This document shows, one piece after another, positions 23,583 to 35,500 of a stretch of 64,000 bases of DNA. The notes below the pieces were generated by a model. The model saw only the letters and a list, made by a program, of their open reading frames with translations, searched no databases and was not told the DNA's origin. Numbering within the stretch: position 1 is the stretch's first letter; every line of letters starts with the position of its first letter. A program made the position numbers and the translations under genes. Source of the stretch: Crotalaria pallida (taxonomy: Eukaryota > Streptophyta > Magnoliopsida > Fabales > Fabaceae); assembly GCA_037953625.1 (NCBI GenBank), contig CM075656.1:85889001-85953000 (forward strand). Direction: 5' to 3'.

Positions 23583-25994
23583 ATGGCACAGTCCAACGGA
23601 GACAAAGCCCTTGTAAAAATCGCAGACGCATTCAATTCCCTCGCCACCGTTGTGGCTGATTCCAATGACGGCGCCGCGGTGGAGGTTGGTCCCTTCTCAC
23701 ATGCCTGCTCTCTCGTCTCTCCTCTCTTCGGTTGCTTAGGCATCGCTTTCAAATTCGCTGAGATGGATTACGTTGCCAAGGTTCTCTCTCTCTCTCTTCT
23801 TCCCCCCCTTTTGATTGGCTTTATTGTATTTGCAGTTTTGCACAAAAGGGTCATTGAAAGTTTCCTTTTTTAATTTATTTATTTACTGCTTTCACACTAA
23901 TCCAAATGCATCAGAGAGAAAATTGAGGTTGAATCTCGCATTAGGTGGTTACAAGCAATGCCCAATTAAAACCATAGGTGAAACCATTAAGAAGGATTTA
24001 GTGCATGTTTGGTTATGCGGTGAATTAGCCTAGAATAATACCAATGTTACTAACAGTTGCTTATGCTACAATTGGTTTTGGGAATGGTAACCAAATATGC
24101 TCTTAGATGTGAATGATTTGTCTATAGACATGAATTATGATAGAACATCATCACATTGTTTGATGTAGCTGATCCCACCTAGTTGGAAAAAGCTCAGTTA
24201 GTGTTGGTTTTTTTTTTGGGGATATGGTATGTTATGTTATGTCTAATGAGAAAACAACTTGGGATCTTAGTGTTGATCTTTTGTGTAATTTACTTCCATC
24301 TAGCAATGATATATCAGAAATCAAGTGAGGATTAGCATATGGTTTCAACATCGGAAACTTTCTACTATTAGTGTATGCTTCGTGCAATTGTTATCATGAT
24401 TTATTTTATCTGTCTTGTGTCGAGGTTTGTATTTGATTGTTTGATGACAATTTAATAGGTTAAGGATCTAGCGGAGGCATCCAAGTCCATTCAGACTTTA
24501 CAATCTATGATTGATCTAGATGTACAAGCTAATTCTGTCAGGAATGCAGGTAGCCATACAAGAAACCTGCTGAGAGTAAAGCGTGGACTTGACATGGTCA
24601 GAGTACTCTTTGAGCAAATGCTGGTTACGGAGTATGTACACGAGTCACTGCTTTATAATTTCCTTTATGCTAGTTTCTTCCCTTTATCCAAGTCTAAGAA
24701 AAGTTTGCAAGCATTCTGTAGTAGGATCTCCTATCCTCCTAACTCTTTGTATTAATTTTCCCTTCATCTAAATGAATTTCTTCTTTTATAAAGTACAGAA
24801 GTGGATGTCTTGGCCCAGAAATCTGTCAAAATATTTGTTTACAGCACAAGTTCAGTGTTTGCCATTTTCTATTGGTTTATCTGGTTCTTGCTGTTTTCTA
24901 TTTAAGTAGCATAGCAAATGCATCTATCAATAAGATGTGTAGTATATTGTTAGACCCGGTAGTAAAATGAACTAAGCTCCAGTATTTCTTTTGGCAGGGG
25001 AAATTCCCTGAAAGATCCAGCCTCAAAGGCTTACCAACAGGTATTTGCACCTCATCATGGTTGGGCTATCAGGAAGGCTGTTTCTGCTGGGATGTATGCT
25101 CTTCCAACAAAGGAACAACTTTTAACGAAACTCAATGAGGATGGTAAGTGTAAAATTAAGTTTGCTTTCACATTTATTAAAATTTAAATCCTGAAAAAGA
25201 ACTTGAAACTATAGTTGGTTCTAGTGCTTGAACTGCGGAGGGATGGAGAAAAAATGATTTATGTGAAGTCTATTTACAGTGAATTAGAAATGGTTGATAC
25301 TTTTATCATCTTTTGATCCTTTTTCAAGTTATCAGTTGCATGTCTTAGAACTGATAATGGAATTGAACATTTATGTGAAATCTTACATTATGTTTGTATG
25401 TTTTCTCAATCTTTATTAATGGAATGGAACAGCATAACAAGTGCTGGAAAGGGAAAATTTAAGGGCATACCGGTGTTATCTGATGTCAAGTCTTTTCCTG
25501 TAACGAATGCACCCAAAGAAAAGCTTTTCCTGTTCAGATCCCTAGTTTACCCTGTAACGATGCAAATGTATTCTTAACAGCTTGAAGAACTGTAAAAGCT
25601 AAAGGAATTCTATGTTTATGTGTCCTCTGCACATTGAAATTTAACTAAGTTTAACTTTTTTTCTTTTAAAGCTAAAATCGAGAGAGAATATCAAATCCAT
25701 GCTGGTTCATCGCATTGCCATCGTTTCTTGTGATTATTCTTATCATTCTTCCTCGAGTGTAGAAAAATGGGAGCTGGGAAAGTCATTGGCAGAGACTTTA
25801 ATTTTGAATCTTGTCTTGTAAATCTATGAATTTAAGGTGCTCATTTATCTTCTCTTATTTTCCTATTGTTGGCATTTTTTGATTCAGAGGCGTCAGCAAA
25901 AGTTCAAATGCAAAATTATGCCACTGCATCTGCAAAACTCATCCAATACATTGACAAACTCTTTATTTCAAGAGAACTGGGAATAGATTGGTGA
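23583..25994 (+). CDS. ACD11: ACD11-type GLTP-domain sphingolipid (ceramide-1-phosphate) transfer protein
   Basis: Four exons, 23583-23780, 24459-24631, 24998-25143 and 25888-25994, with GT-AG introns, give 207 aa, almost the length of Arabidopsis ACD11 (206). The GLTP domain fills the protein. Exon 1 holds the conserved FSHACSLVSPLFGCLGIAFK (residues 38-57) and MDYVAK with Asp62 and Lys66. Exon 2 holds GSHTRNLLRVKRGLDMV with Arg101 and Arg105. Exon 3 holds FAPHHGWAIRKAVSAGMYAL with the headgroup His at 143/144. In ACD11 the equivalent Asp, Lys, Arg and His residues bind the phosphate headgroup. The family moves ceramide-1-phosphate between membranes; loss in Arabidopsis triggers runaway programmed cell death and defence. 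It is soluble, with no targeting peptide visible. The protein ends ISRELGIDW like its homologues. Intron 1 contains a LINE remnant and a MITE. Confidence 0.95.
23930..24260 (+). mobile_element. RTE-type LINE 3'-end remnant in ACD11 intron 1
   Basis: One frame reads KTIGETIKKDL, and past the MITE comes sequence for MIYDRT-like residues and an ADPT-like ending, which are characteristic of the C-terminus of plant RTE-clade reverse transcriptase ORFs. It is split by the MITE at 24001-24102. A second copy lies in CPSF30 intron 1 (30598-30760) in the same sense orientation. Confidence 0.75.
24001..24102. mobile_element. Tourist/Harbinger-type MITE, 102 bp, TTA duplication
   Basis: Ends GTGCATGTTTGGTTA and TAACCAAATATGCTC (inverted), flanked by TTA (23998-24000 and 24103-24105). 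The related LINE copy at 30.6 kb reads AAGGATTTAGATAT across the same point, an empty site that confirms the exact insertion boundaries. Confidence 0.88.
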
Positions 25995-28439
25995 ATCTTG
26001 GAGATTGTATTCAGATAATACATTGTAGTTCGCCATTGTGAAGTTATATTTGAAGTTATATGAGATAATTCATGTATTTATGATTTCTGAGTATTCGTTT
26101 GTTGTAGTATTTGTCTATGTTGCTATAGATGTAAGTGCTAATTTGCTGCTGGCTATAGAGATGATCTTTGATGCTACGGGACATGTATTGCTGAAGAATG
26201 GTAATAATTGGTCAAGACTTGAAAGAATACATTTTGCATGCATTCCTTGCAGGATTGCATTATATATTATATACTCCTACTGAATATATATATATACTGC
26301 ATATAGTTCCTGAAACAAAAAATAAAATAAAATAAAAATGCATCATTATCTGCAGCATATAGCTGTGCAGGTGGGAGATCATTTTGGACTTCAAGTACAA
26401 AATAACATCAATATCAATTTGGTGTATTCTATGTTGGAACTTCGAGGGGTTCCAATGGGCAATAGCATTTTCCTTAACTAAGCTAAATAAAAAAATAATT
26501 AAGAGTCAGTTGAAAGTTGAAACTAGGCATAAAGAAAATTTACAGTTTTGTAAAACAAGGGACATAGGGAGTTAGGGTGTGAGCGGTTTGTGCATAAGCT
26601 AACTAAAACAGCAATTTAAATGCAGATAGAGTATTTGCTACTATTTCAAGAAACTTTACATCAATGATCAATGAATGTTTTACAAACCAAAACTGACTGG
26701 TCATTCAATGCGTTGAAAGGTACTGCAAGAACGTGCTTTGTCACTTCTACAAATTATTATGAATATGTGTGCAACGTCAAAGAAAATGGAAGGGAGCAGT
26801 ATCTTTTATGATCATCATAATAAAACAAACAGATATAATATCAATATAATTAAAAAAAAAACAGTTTTATTATTAGTGACTATTATAGAAAAATATAATA
26901 CCATTCAAAATCTGGATACCTTGACTCCAACTCGAAAATATACAATTTTTTATTTTTTAAATTTAAATTGGTCCCAACTAGCCTCGAATTGAGACAGATT
27001 AGTTGATATTATGGATAGGCCCAATATACTCATCCCACTCCATCTCGAGCGGGTTGCATCTTGTATGCCAACCTTTGAAGGGTCCAAGGATATGCACTTG
27101 GCATAAAGGGGAGGATGGAATAGAAATAGTTGAAACGATGTTTTATTGTTTGAGAGTTGCTAATGGAATGGAATGAATTTTTCTTTCTAAAACACCTAAA
27201 GTTCTTACCTCTCAAAATATAAAGGAATGGAATGAAAACCTTTCTTTTATATTTCACCCATTTCAAAACTCCCAAACATATGGTTTGTTTGACAAATCTA
27301 GTTAATAACTATGAGCTTATAACTTATAGCTGTGAGTTTGTAGCTGATAGCTGTGAACCTAGCTGGGAGCTTGTAGCTTTGATAGTTGTAAGCTTATAAC
27401 CGAAAGCTGTGGGATTGTAGCTGAAAGCTTATAATTGTATAGCTATCTTATTGTAGTGGAGTTGTTTGACAAAACTAACTGTGCAACTAGCTAAAACTTG
27501 TTAAATGACTTAAAAGATATAATGTAGCTAAGACATATAATTATAATTAGGAAAGAATAAAGGGCAAAATTGAGATATTATTTATTGAAAGCTCTTTTAT
27601 TTTTTGAAAAGTTACTTCATGTAGCTTTCTGAAAGTTAGTTTTCAAAAGCTATAAGCTTCATTTTTGAAAGTTATAAACTTTTTATTTTTTGTTTATCAA
27701 CCAACTCTAATAACTTATTGTTCGAGTCAATAAGCTAAAAGTTACCGAATAAACTATAAGTTTGTCTTACCAAACATAGTCATAACCTTAATAACTTCTC
27801 CAACATTTAATTTTTCTCAGCGACACAAGGTATTAAGGTAACTACATGCTGGTCAACACTATCTTGATATCATGAAGAGAGTTTTGATTGACATCGTACC
27901 TACGTAGGGAGAAGTCTACTCTCCCTCCCTTCACTTGGTTTCTTGCTCCTCAAGAAGTTCACGTAGATGCTCATATCCGAACTCTATAAATATAGGAACA
28001 TCACATGGAGTAAACATTAATGTACATCTTTCTACGCTATATGTATGTGTTATCTCTTTGGTTGTTCCTACTTTGTACTGATTTGAAAGTTGAATCCAAA
28101 AAGCTGTACATACTTTACAGAGGGTCCATTTGATGGCTAAAAGCAAACCAAATAAGGGCTAAGAACTTGTGTTGGAGTAATTTGTTCTATAAAAATAAGA
28201 CAACTTTTAATTTTTTTTTGTTATATTAATTTCAGTTTAGCAAAATTATGTAAAGTTGATTTTTTTTTAGGTTGAAACCACAAATATTCTTTATTTATCG
28301 GAGGTAATCATACTCAAGTTGAATAGGATCACTAAAGATATAAAAAAGTTCCAATAAATATTAAAAAAAATAAACTACCACTTTGATTTTTGACTTTGCA
28401 CACGCTAATCACTTTATAACCCTCAACTTCAAGAAAATA
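25995..28439. other. 3' flank of ACD11 and intergenic region
   Basis: Probable 3' UTR to about 26330, where an AATAAAATAAAATAAA run offers poly(A) signals. A likely decayed element with inverted ends TATGGTTTGTTTGAC / GTCTTACCAAACATA spans 27279-27778 and is filled with AGCTTATAACT-type repeats. Short open frames in the region show no domain. Confidence 0.5.
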
Positions 28440-28509
28440 CTTCCTTCGGTCCTTATTATAAATCTCTTTTCTAATTCACAAAAAAGGGCTTATAATAAGG
28501 ATCGGAGAG
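28440..28509. mobile_element. very short Stowaway-type MITE, about 70 bp
   Basis: CTTCCTTCGGTCCTTATTAT and ATAATAAGGATCGGAGAG are inverted termini flanked by TA on both sides. Only about 30 bp separates the arms, so RNA from it would fold into a hairpin. Confidence 0.75.
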
Positions 28510-29146
28510 TATCAATTTAGTTCCTCACTTTGACAAATGTCATTCACGTTTGTCTTTGTCATAATTGTCATTTTGAATAACCGATAATTAAAAAAAAAGT
28601 AAAATACTACTTTGATTACCGATTTTGCACGCATCGGTTAATTTAAGTCCCAAATTTATATGTGCCAATCACTTTAATCCCCAATTTTAATGAAATTCCA
28701 ATTTCAAAGATTTATTCCATCACGGTAGAACTTGAATGACATTTCCCAAATTGAGATTTCTAAATGAAATTTTTTTAAAGTTGGGGATTAAAGTAACCAA
28801 CACGTACAAAGTTAAAAACCAAAATGGTTTACTTTTTTTGTTTTAAAAAAAGCTTCATCATGATTTTAGTCTTGAAAGATTAGATTTTAGTATCTGCAGT
28901 TTTTTTTTAATTTTATCCTTGTTCCGAAAATTTGATTTTAGTTCTTATGGATAATGTGACAACACCACAATTGATTACGTCAATAATTATTATCATATCT
29001 GTCACATATATGTCATCCGCATTATTATTATTATTATTATGAAGAATCAAAACCAAAGATTTTGAGTATACCAAAAAAAAAAAACCAAAGATTTTGATAT
29101 TTTAAATATAAAAAAAAAATTACATGATACAAAACCATTACTCTAA

Positions 29147-29328
29147 CTGACAAAGTTAGGCACAGTTGGTAAATGACTGAATTATTTAATTCGATCTCTG
29201 TCGTGAGTATGGAAAAAATTTCATTGGTAAAGGCAAAATCTACTTCAGTGATCTCTACACCTCGAATGAGATTAGTCTTCAGCCGTAGGCTTAAGGATAT
29301 CTTTGGTGTAAAAAAAAAAAAAAAACAA
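29147..29328 (+). repeat. tRNA-derived SINE, family A, upstream of CPSF30
   Basis: Same body as 8399-8574, including GATCTCTGTCGTGAGTATGG and ATCTCTACACCTCGAATGAG. Flanked by a 16-bp direct repeat with one mismatch (29131-29146 and 29329-29344). It lies about 265 bp before the CPSF30 start codon. Confidence 0.85.
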
Positions 29329-29457
29329 AAAACCAATACTCTAAGATTTTTAAATCATACTTGAAAAAAAAAGAGTAAAAAAAAAAAAAAAACGCAAACG
29401 ATTGTAACTTGTAAGTGTGTCCAACTCTGTTCCGTCCTCCTCCCACGCCACTACAGT

Positions 29458-29478
29458 GAGCGAGAGAGAGAGAGAGAG
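29458..29478. repeat. (GA)n microsatellite in the CPSF30 promoter
   Basis: A GA run immediately upstream of the TATA-like element. Such tracts can bind BBR/BPC-type GAGA factors in plants, which is an inference here. Confidence 0.9.
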
Positions 29479-29493
29479 TCGCTCTTCATTCAT

Positions 29494-29500
29494 TATAAAG
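29494..29500 (+). promoter_or_regulatory. TATA-like element of CPSF30
   Basis: TATAAAG about 95 bp upstream of the ATG, just after the GA repeat, at a plausible distance for a short leader. Confidence 0.5.
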
Positions 29501-29592
29501 ACACACATATCCCTCCATTCCATTTCTTATTAATCCTTCAATCCCTAATTCACTTCAAATTCTAATTTACCCCTAATTTAATTTCCATCCCA

Positions 29593-32500
29593 ATGGAGGA
29601 TTCCGAGGGAGTCCTCAACTTCGATTTCGAGGGCGGCCTCGACTCCGCTCCCCCCGCCGCCGTCCCCGCACCCACTGCCACACTCCCCCCCGCCGCCCCC
29701 TCCATCGTCCCCCATGATTCCTCCGCTGCCGCTTCCGCCATGGCCAACGGCAACGCCATGGGCGTAACCCCTCATTCCGCCCCCGAGCATCCCTCCTCCG
29801 GCAACATCCCGGGGCGGAGGAGCTTCCGTCAGACGGTGTGCCGGCACTGGCTTCGAAGCCTGTGCATGAAAGGAGACGCGTGCGGGTTCTTGCATCAGTA
29901 TGATAAGGCGAGGATGCCTGTGTGCAGGTTTTTTCGGCTTCACGGAGAGTGCCGCGAGCAGGATTGTGTTTATAAGCATACCAATGAAGATATCAAGGAG
30001 TGTAACATGTATCTTTCTCTCTCATTTATTCTCACTCTTTTCCTTTTTTTATTATTTTTATTTTGTTTTTGTTTTTGTTTTGTTGTTGTGTGATTGAATC
30101 TCAATTGATTAAGGTTGGCCTGGTGGTCGCTTACCAGGTCCCTAGGTATCGAGGTGCCAAGGGACCACGTGGTCTTAGGCTCAATTCTTAGGAGTCACAG
30201 GTTTAGAAGGTCCTATAAGCGACCGAGGCCGGGAGATTAGTCTCTCACCTTCGGGTGTGTGGACACTTTGGAAACTAATAAAAGATTGAAGTTGTGTTTT
30301 GTAAAAACTGGCTGAAGGCTGAAAAACTGGCTAAAGGTTGAAAAAGCCGGGGTCCAAGGCTGATTAATAAAACTAGCTGATAGATTGGCTGATGCAGAAG
30401 TGCTTATAAGTTAGGGGATTATAAGACGTAAGGCACTTTAAGGGGCTTCTCGAATTAGGGCTTATAATTATAAGCTCCGGCTTTTCTAAAATTTCCTTCT
30501 AACAAAATTGTGATACATAGTTATTTTTGGTCAAACACACTCTAGGTTTATGTATAGCTTTGCAACTAAGTGCAACATGGGCAGGGTGTAAGATAGAGCA
30601 TGAAGAAAAACTATAGGCAAACCATTGAGAAGGATTTAGATATCAGTGGTTTGTCTATAGACATGATTTATGATAGAGCCTGATGATGTTGTTTGATCCC
30701 TCTTTATGGGAGAAAAGGCTTGGTTTTTGTTGTTGTGTTGTGTGATTGAGGCTGATGGTTTGCACTTTTTTCGTTTGATCGTGAGTTTACTTTTAGTGAT
30801 CAGTGTCAGGGATTAAGGATTACATGCTCTTAAGTTGTTTGGCATGAGATGATTTTCTGTGCCTCCATGTTTAAGCTACTCGATAATTTGTTTCAAATTT
30901 CAGTAATGATGTTTCTGTGCACTATTACTAATTGCCGGTTATATTAAGGACACTAGGGTCGTTTTTGTCTGGTTTGCGACCCTTAGTATAAGAAAATCAC
31001 TTTGGACTCTTTCTTATTCGAGTCGAGCCAAGAAACAAGCTCCACTTGGTCGATTGGACCAACAGATGTTGGTACATTGGGACCATTTGATTATATGGAA
31101 TGATGACAAAATATTTGATATTGGATCAAATTGTATTTTACTTCAGTTCTGAGTTTTCTCTTTCCCTGGTTAATAAATAATTATATTTATAGTAATGGTA
31201 ATTGGACTTCAAGTCATGTAACTTATGCTTGAAGAGATGTAGGAGTTGGGTTTTGAGGGCAAGTAATCCTTATAGCAAAGTTACAATCTTAATCTCAGGA
31301 TTAAGGATCTTCCAGGGTACAGAAATTTTTTAGTTTGAAGTATGCATTTCGTAATGACAAGCCAACCAGAGGCCCTAGGGAGGGGAAAGGTAGTTTGGCG
31401 GAGGTCAATCCCCTGACGTAATCATCACACCCAAACTTAAAGACTCGGGGTCAGTGCTAATGGAGTTACATGCTCGTTGAGATTTATTTCATCATTTAAT
31501 TAGCGATATGTTGTTGTCATTGTCCATGATGTTTGTTTTCACTTCCCCTCGTTGATAGATCATGAGTTGAGGTTGAGTGTGCTCACCATGGAAGGTTAAC
31601 ATATTGTAAGTGACTGATTTTTTGAACTTTAGTCTGATGACTGATCAGTATTCTCCCTTCTCTTAAGAGTCTTAGAAAATAGTGACTGTGTGTTCAGGTC
31701 ACCGTGAAAGGTCAACATATTGTAAATGACGGATTTTTATAACTTCAGACCGATGACTGATCAATAGAGTCTTGGAAAATATTGATCGAGCAAGAGATCA
31801 AATATTCAGGATATTTGTTCATTTTTCTTGTTCAAACATATTTATTCTAGTTTGATGTTTTGTTTCGTTATGCATTCCACTCAAGTTGGTTCCACTGTTT
31901 GTGAATGATCTCTTTGGCATATTTTCTGAGCAGTTGGTTTTCCCAAAACAGCTGGATGAGCTTCATGACTCATTCTAGGGGTTTTGAGAGAAGAAAGGTG
32001 GGTTAGATTCTGTGGAGTTGTGCTGAATGTTTGTATAGTTTTGACTTTGGTGCATTTCACTTGAGGGAAACGAGTTTTTGTGAATAAGTTTCTTTCAGTT
32101 TTATTGTGTTGTTTAAGTAATGAACTTTTACTGGGAGCTTCTTTGATGGATAAGGGGTTCAAAGGAGTTATTTGTTTATGTGGCTTCGATCATGTATCAT
32201 GTCCTCTTTTTCTCTTTTCAGTGTTGTCCAGGAGGATGAGCTATTCTGCTGTTGTATTCATTTAATTGTTTTTTGTCCCCCTCTTCTATTAATAGTTTTC
32301 CTCTTTTATCAAAGAAAAATGTTTGCCTTTTAAGTCTGTTTAGTTCTATTTCCATGGCATTAACTTCTGTGCTTAAGATAAGATTATGAACTTGTATGTA
32401 ACTGAATAGGGTCTTAATATCTTAATATTTCTGTGTGTGCAGGTACAAGTTAGGATTTTGTCCCAATGGGCCTGATTGCCGATATAGACATGCAAAATCT

Positions 32501-35500
32501 CCTGGACCTCCACCTCCTGTTGAAGAGGTCCTTCAAAAGATCCAGCATTTGTATTCCTACAATTTTAACACTCCTAACAAGTTTTTCAATCCAAGGGGTG
32601 CTAGCTATAATCAACAAGTTGAAAGATCTCAGTTTCCTCCAGGAGTTAATTCTGCAAACCAAGGTGTGGCTGCAAAACCATTAGCAGCAGAGTCAGGTAA
32701 TGCCCAGCAGCAGCAACAAGTTCAACAGTCTCAGCCGCAGGCCAGCCAGAGCCAAATGCAAAGTCCTGCTAATGGCCAGCCCAATCAAGCCAATAGAACT
32801 GCAACTCCTTTACCTCAAGGAATATCTAGGTCTGTACAGAGTCTGGTAGTTTTCAATTGGGCTAGGTGAAACTGTTATTTGTATGTCCATACAGTTACAT
32901 AAATACTATAAGTGCAGTACAATAGTACATATAGCATTGAACTTACTTTTATTGGGAGATTACACCAACATTTCCTTTGTGTAGTTAGTTTCTCCTAAGA
33001 CTACTGCTGTCCTCTTGGCTGCCAATACATATATTCGATGTTGTTCGTTATTGACTGTTCACACATATAAGTGTTAGTTGATTTCTTGCATGTTCTTTGC
33101 CACTAATTGGCTTTCAAGCATTTAAACTTAATTGGACGAACCATACAAAGTCCTTTTTTCTAATTTCCGATTCATCCTGGAATTATGATACCTTGAGAAG
33201 CTAAGCATCAAGTTCTTAATTGCTTATACTTGAATAAAATTTATGGTCAGTATATTATTTGCAGTCAGTAGTGTAAAAATGTTAGATAAAATTTGACAGA
33301 TTATGGAATGTGAGAAGGAAGTTTGAATCTGGAAAAGAAAAGGCTGACATATTAAAGGTAAAAAATGTCAGAGCAGCTTCATAACTTTTAACACTGTAAT
33401 TCTCTTTTAGGTTATCATCATATGTTCTCTGGCCTTTTCACTCGTTAGCGAGTCACCTTCTATTACTGACAGAAATATTGTTTTGATATTGACCCTCTTC
33501 CTAGAATGTAAATTAGTATTACCTGCTGTATGATTCAAATCAACTGCCTGTTACAGAATATGAGATCACTACGCCATCATGTAGTGGCCCAGAAGTGAAA
33601 AAATGGACATGTTTATGAGGGGTTGCGGTCAATTTAGAGTATTTATCCTATATAAGTATTGCTTCAGTTGAAGCACTATTGTCTTTATATAAATGAACTA
33701 GACTGATAATCTGATATACTTCTCCACTAAAAATCTTAGGTATTTTATTGTTAAAAGTTGCAATCGTGAAAATCTTGAGTTATCTGTGCAACAAGGAGTA
33801 TGGGCAACACAAAGGAGCAACGAATCCAAACTAAATGAAGCCTTCGACTCTGTAGAAAATGTGATATTGATTTTCTCAGTCAATCGAACACGACATTTCC
33901 AGGTATGTTTTGTACTTTGCATCTCACTTGATGAGGTTTGTTTGATTTTACAGGTTTAGGCCAAAGACCTCTTTGTTATCCAATTGGCAGGTCGAATTGA
34001 AAATATTCAGCATCTTCTAAAATGTAGCATGCCTTGAGATTCATTTTATCTGATTACTAAGATTGGGGCTTACTATTTGCTCAATTCTGTTCTAACAATT
34101 CGCTGGCTATCCTTTTTTTTTCACCTCGAGGTTTTCTTGGTCTTCATCTGAGTTGTCCTCCATTTGATCAAGTCTCTGTTAGTAGCTACATTTAAAAAAG
34201 AAAATCTGTTAAAAAATTCCATATTTAATATAGTGAGTAAATAATGTTGCCTTTCTGACATTCCCCCTTTTCTTAAAAGAAAAACTGGTAACTGTCTGTT
34301 TTGATATATCTTTGGCACAGCCTCTTAGTACAAGGTTCTTCCATGAAAGTGTTGTTGATGATGTTGCCTAACAACTCTTATTTTCCTACACCTTTTTCTC
34401 TTACCTAACTTTTTACACCTTATTTTTCTTTCTACATGTATCTTCTTATCACATCACATTATCAATATCATCTATATCTGTCTCTCACTTCTCTTCCTAT
34501 CTATCTCTTCACACCTTTCTACACCCATTAAAATGGGTGTAGGATAAACATTTTTTTATTCCCAATGCCTGTTGATGAACTTCAATCCAACTAATTATTT
34601 CTTTTGCTTGCTTGTTCAATGGTATTGGTCTTTTGCTGATAAGGTAATTCCACGAGAGGAGCGGCCATATAAACTTGGATCTGTTTGTGTACCTAATATG
34701 TTACGTGAAGAATTTATAAACTCCTTATGTTCTCACGAATAACAAAATCCTGCCATCAGCACTTAGCGTTTTAACTTTATAAATGGAGAGCTGAAAAGCT
34801 ATTTTTTTGAAGAAAAAAAGAAACAGACCCCTTGCATGCCTTTTCTTTGGCTGTGGCCAAGCCACTTACCTGAATTTATCTATATTTTATCAGGGTTGTG
34901 CAAAGATGACATCCAGAATTGGTGGTTCTGTTGCTGGAGGAAATTGGAAATATGCTCATGGAACTGCACATTATGGGCGGAATTTCTCGGTTAAATGGTT
35001 GAAGGTATTAAAACTTGTATCAACTTCCTTGAGTTATTTTCCTGTTCAATGGCAATATTCCTAGAGGTGAATTCTGATAATGGCCTTGAAGAAACAAGCT
35101 GCTTCTCTTGTCTGAATTCTAGTGCCCACTATTTCCATCTTCTATGCACATGTTGCAATTTATTTTATTCTCATAAAGGCTGTCAAAATTCTCCCCCACC
35201 ACTGTCTTCCTATCATTCATACCTCTATCTAATCAATCAAACAACTCCTACCCAATCGTTCTCTTAGCCGCAAAAATGATCATCCACTATCTGCCTTTAC
35301 CTGTGGCTAATTTGCTATTACTCAATATCAACCAGCAAAGACTTTATTATGTGGGACCCTAGATCATAAACTTTGTAATACTGCAGCATTCTCTCCCACC
35401 TTCTCAGTCGTGGCTTATTACTACTTTTATAGTTTCTTTCCATGAATGTTGTGGAATCTGATGTGTTCCAGTTATTTCTTTTTCTTCTTTCAGTATTTTC

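Noticed and set aside
25430..25670. Possible extra exon in ACD11 intron 3
   Set aside because: A stretch with AAAGGGAAAATTTAAGGGCAT looks exon-like, but it has in-frame stops and the protein is complete and family-length without it.
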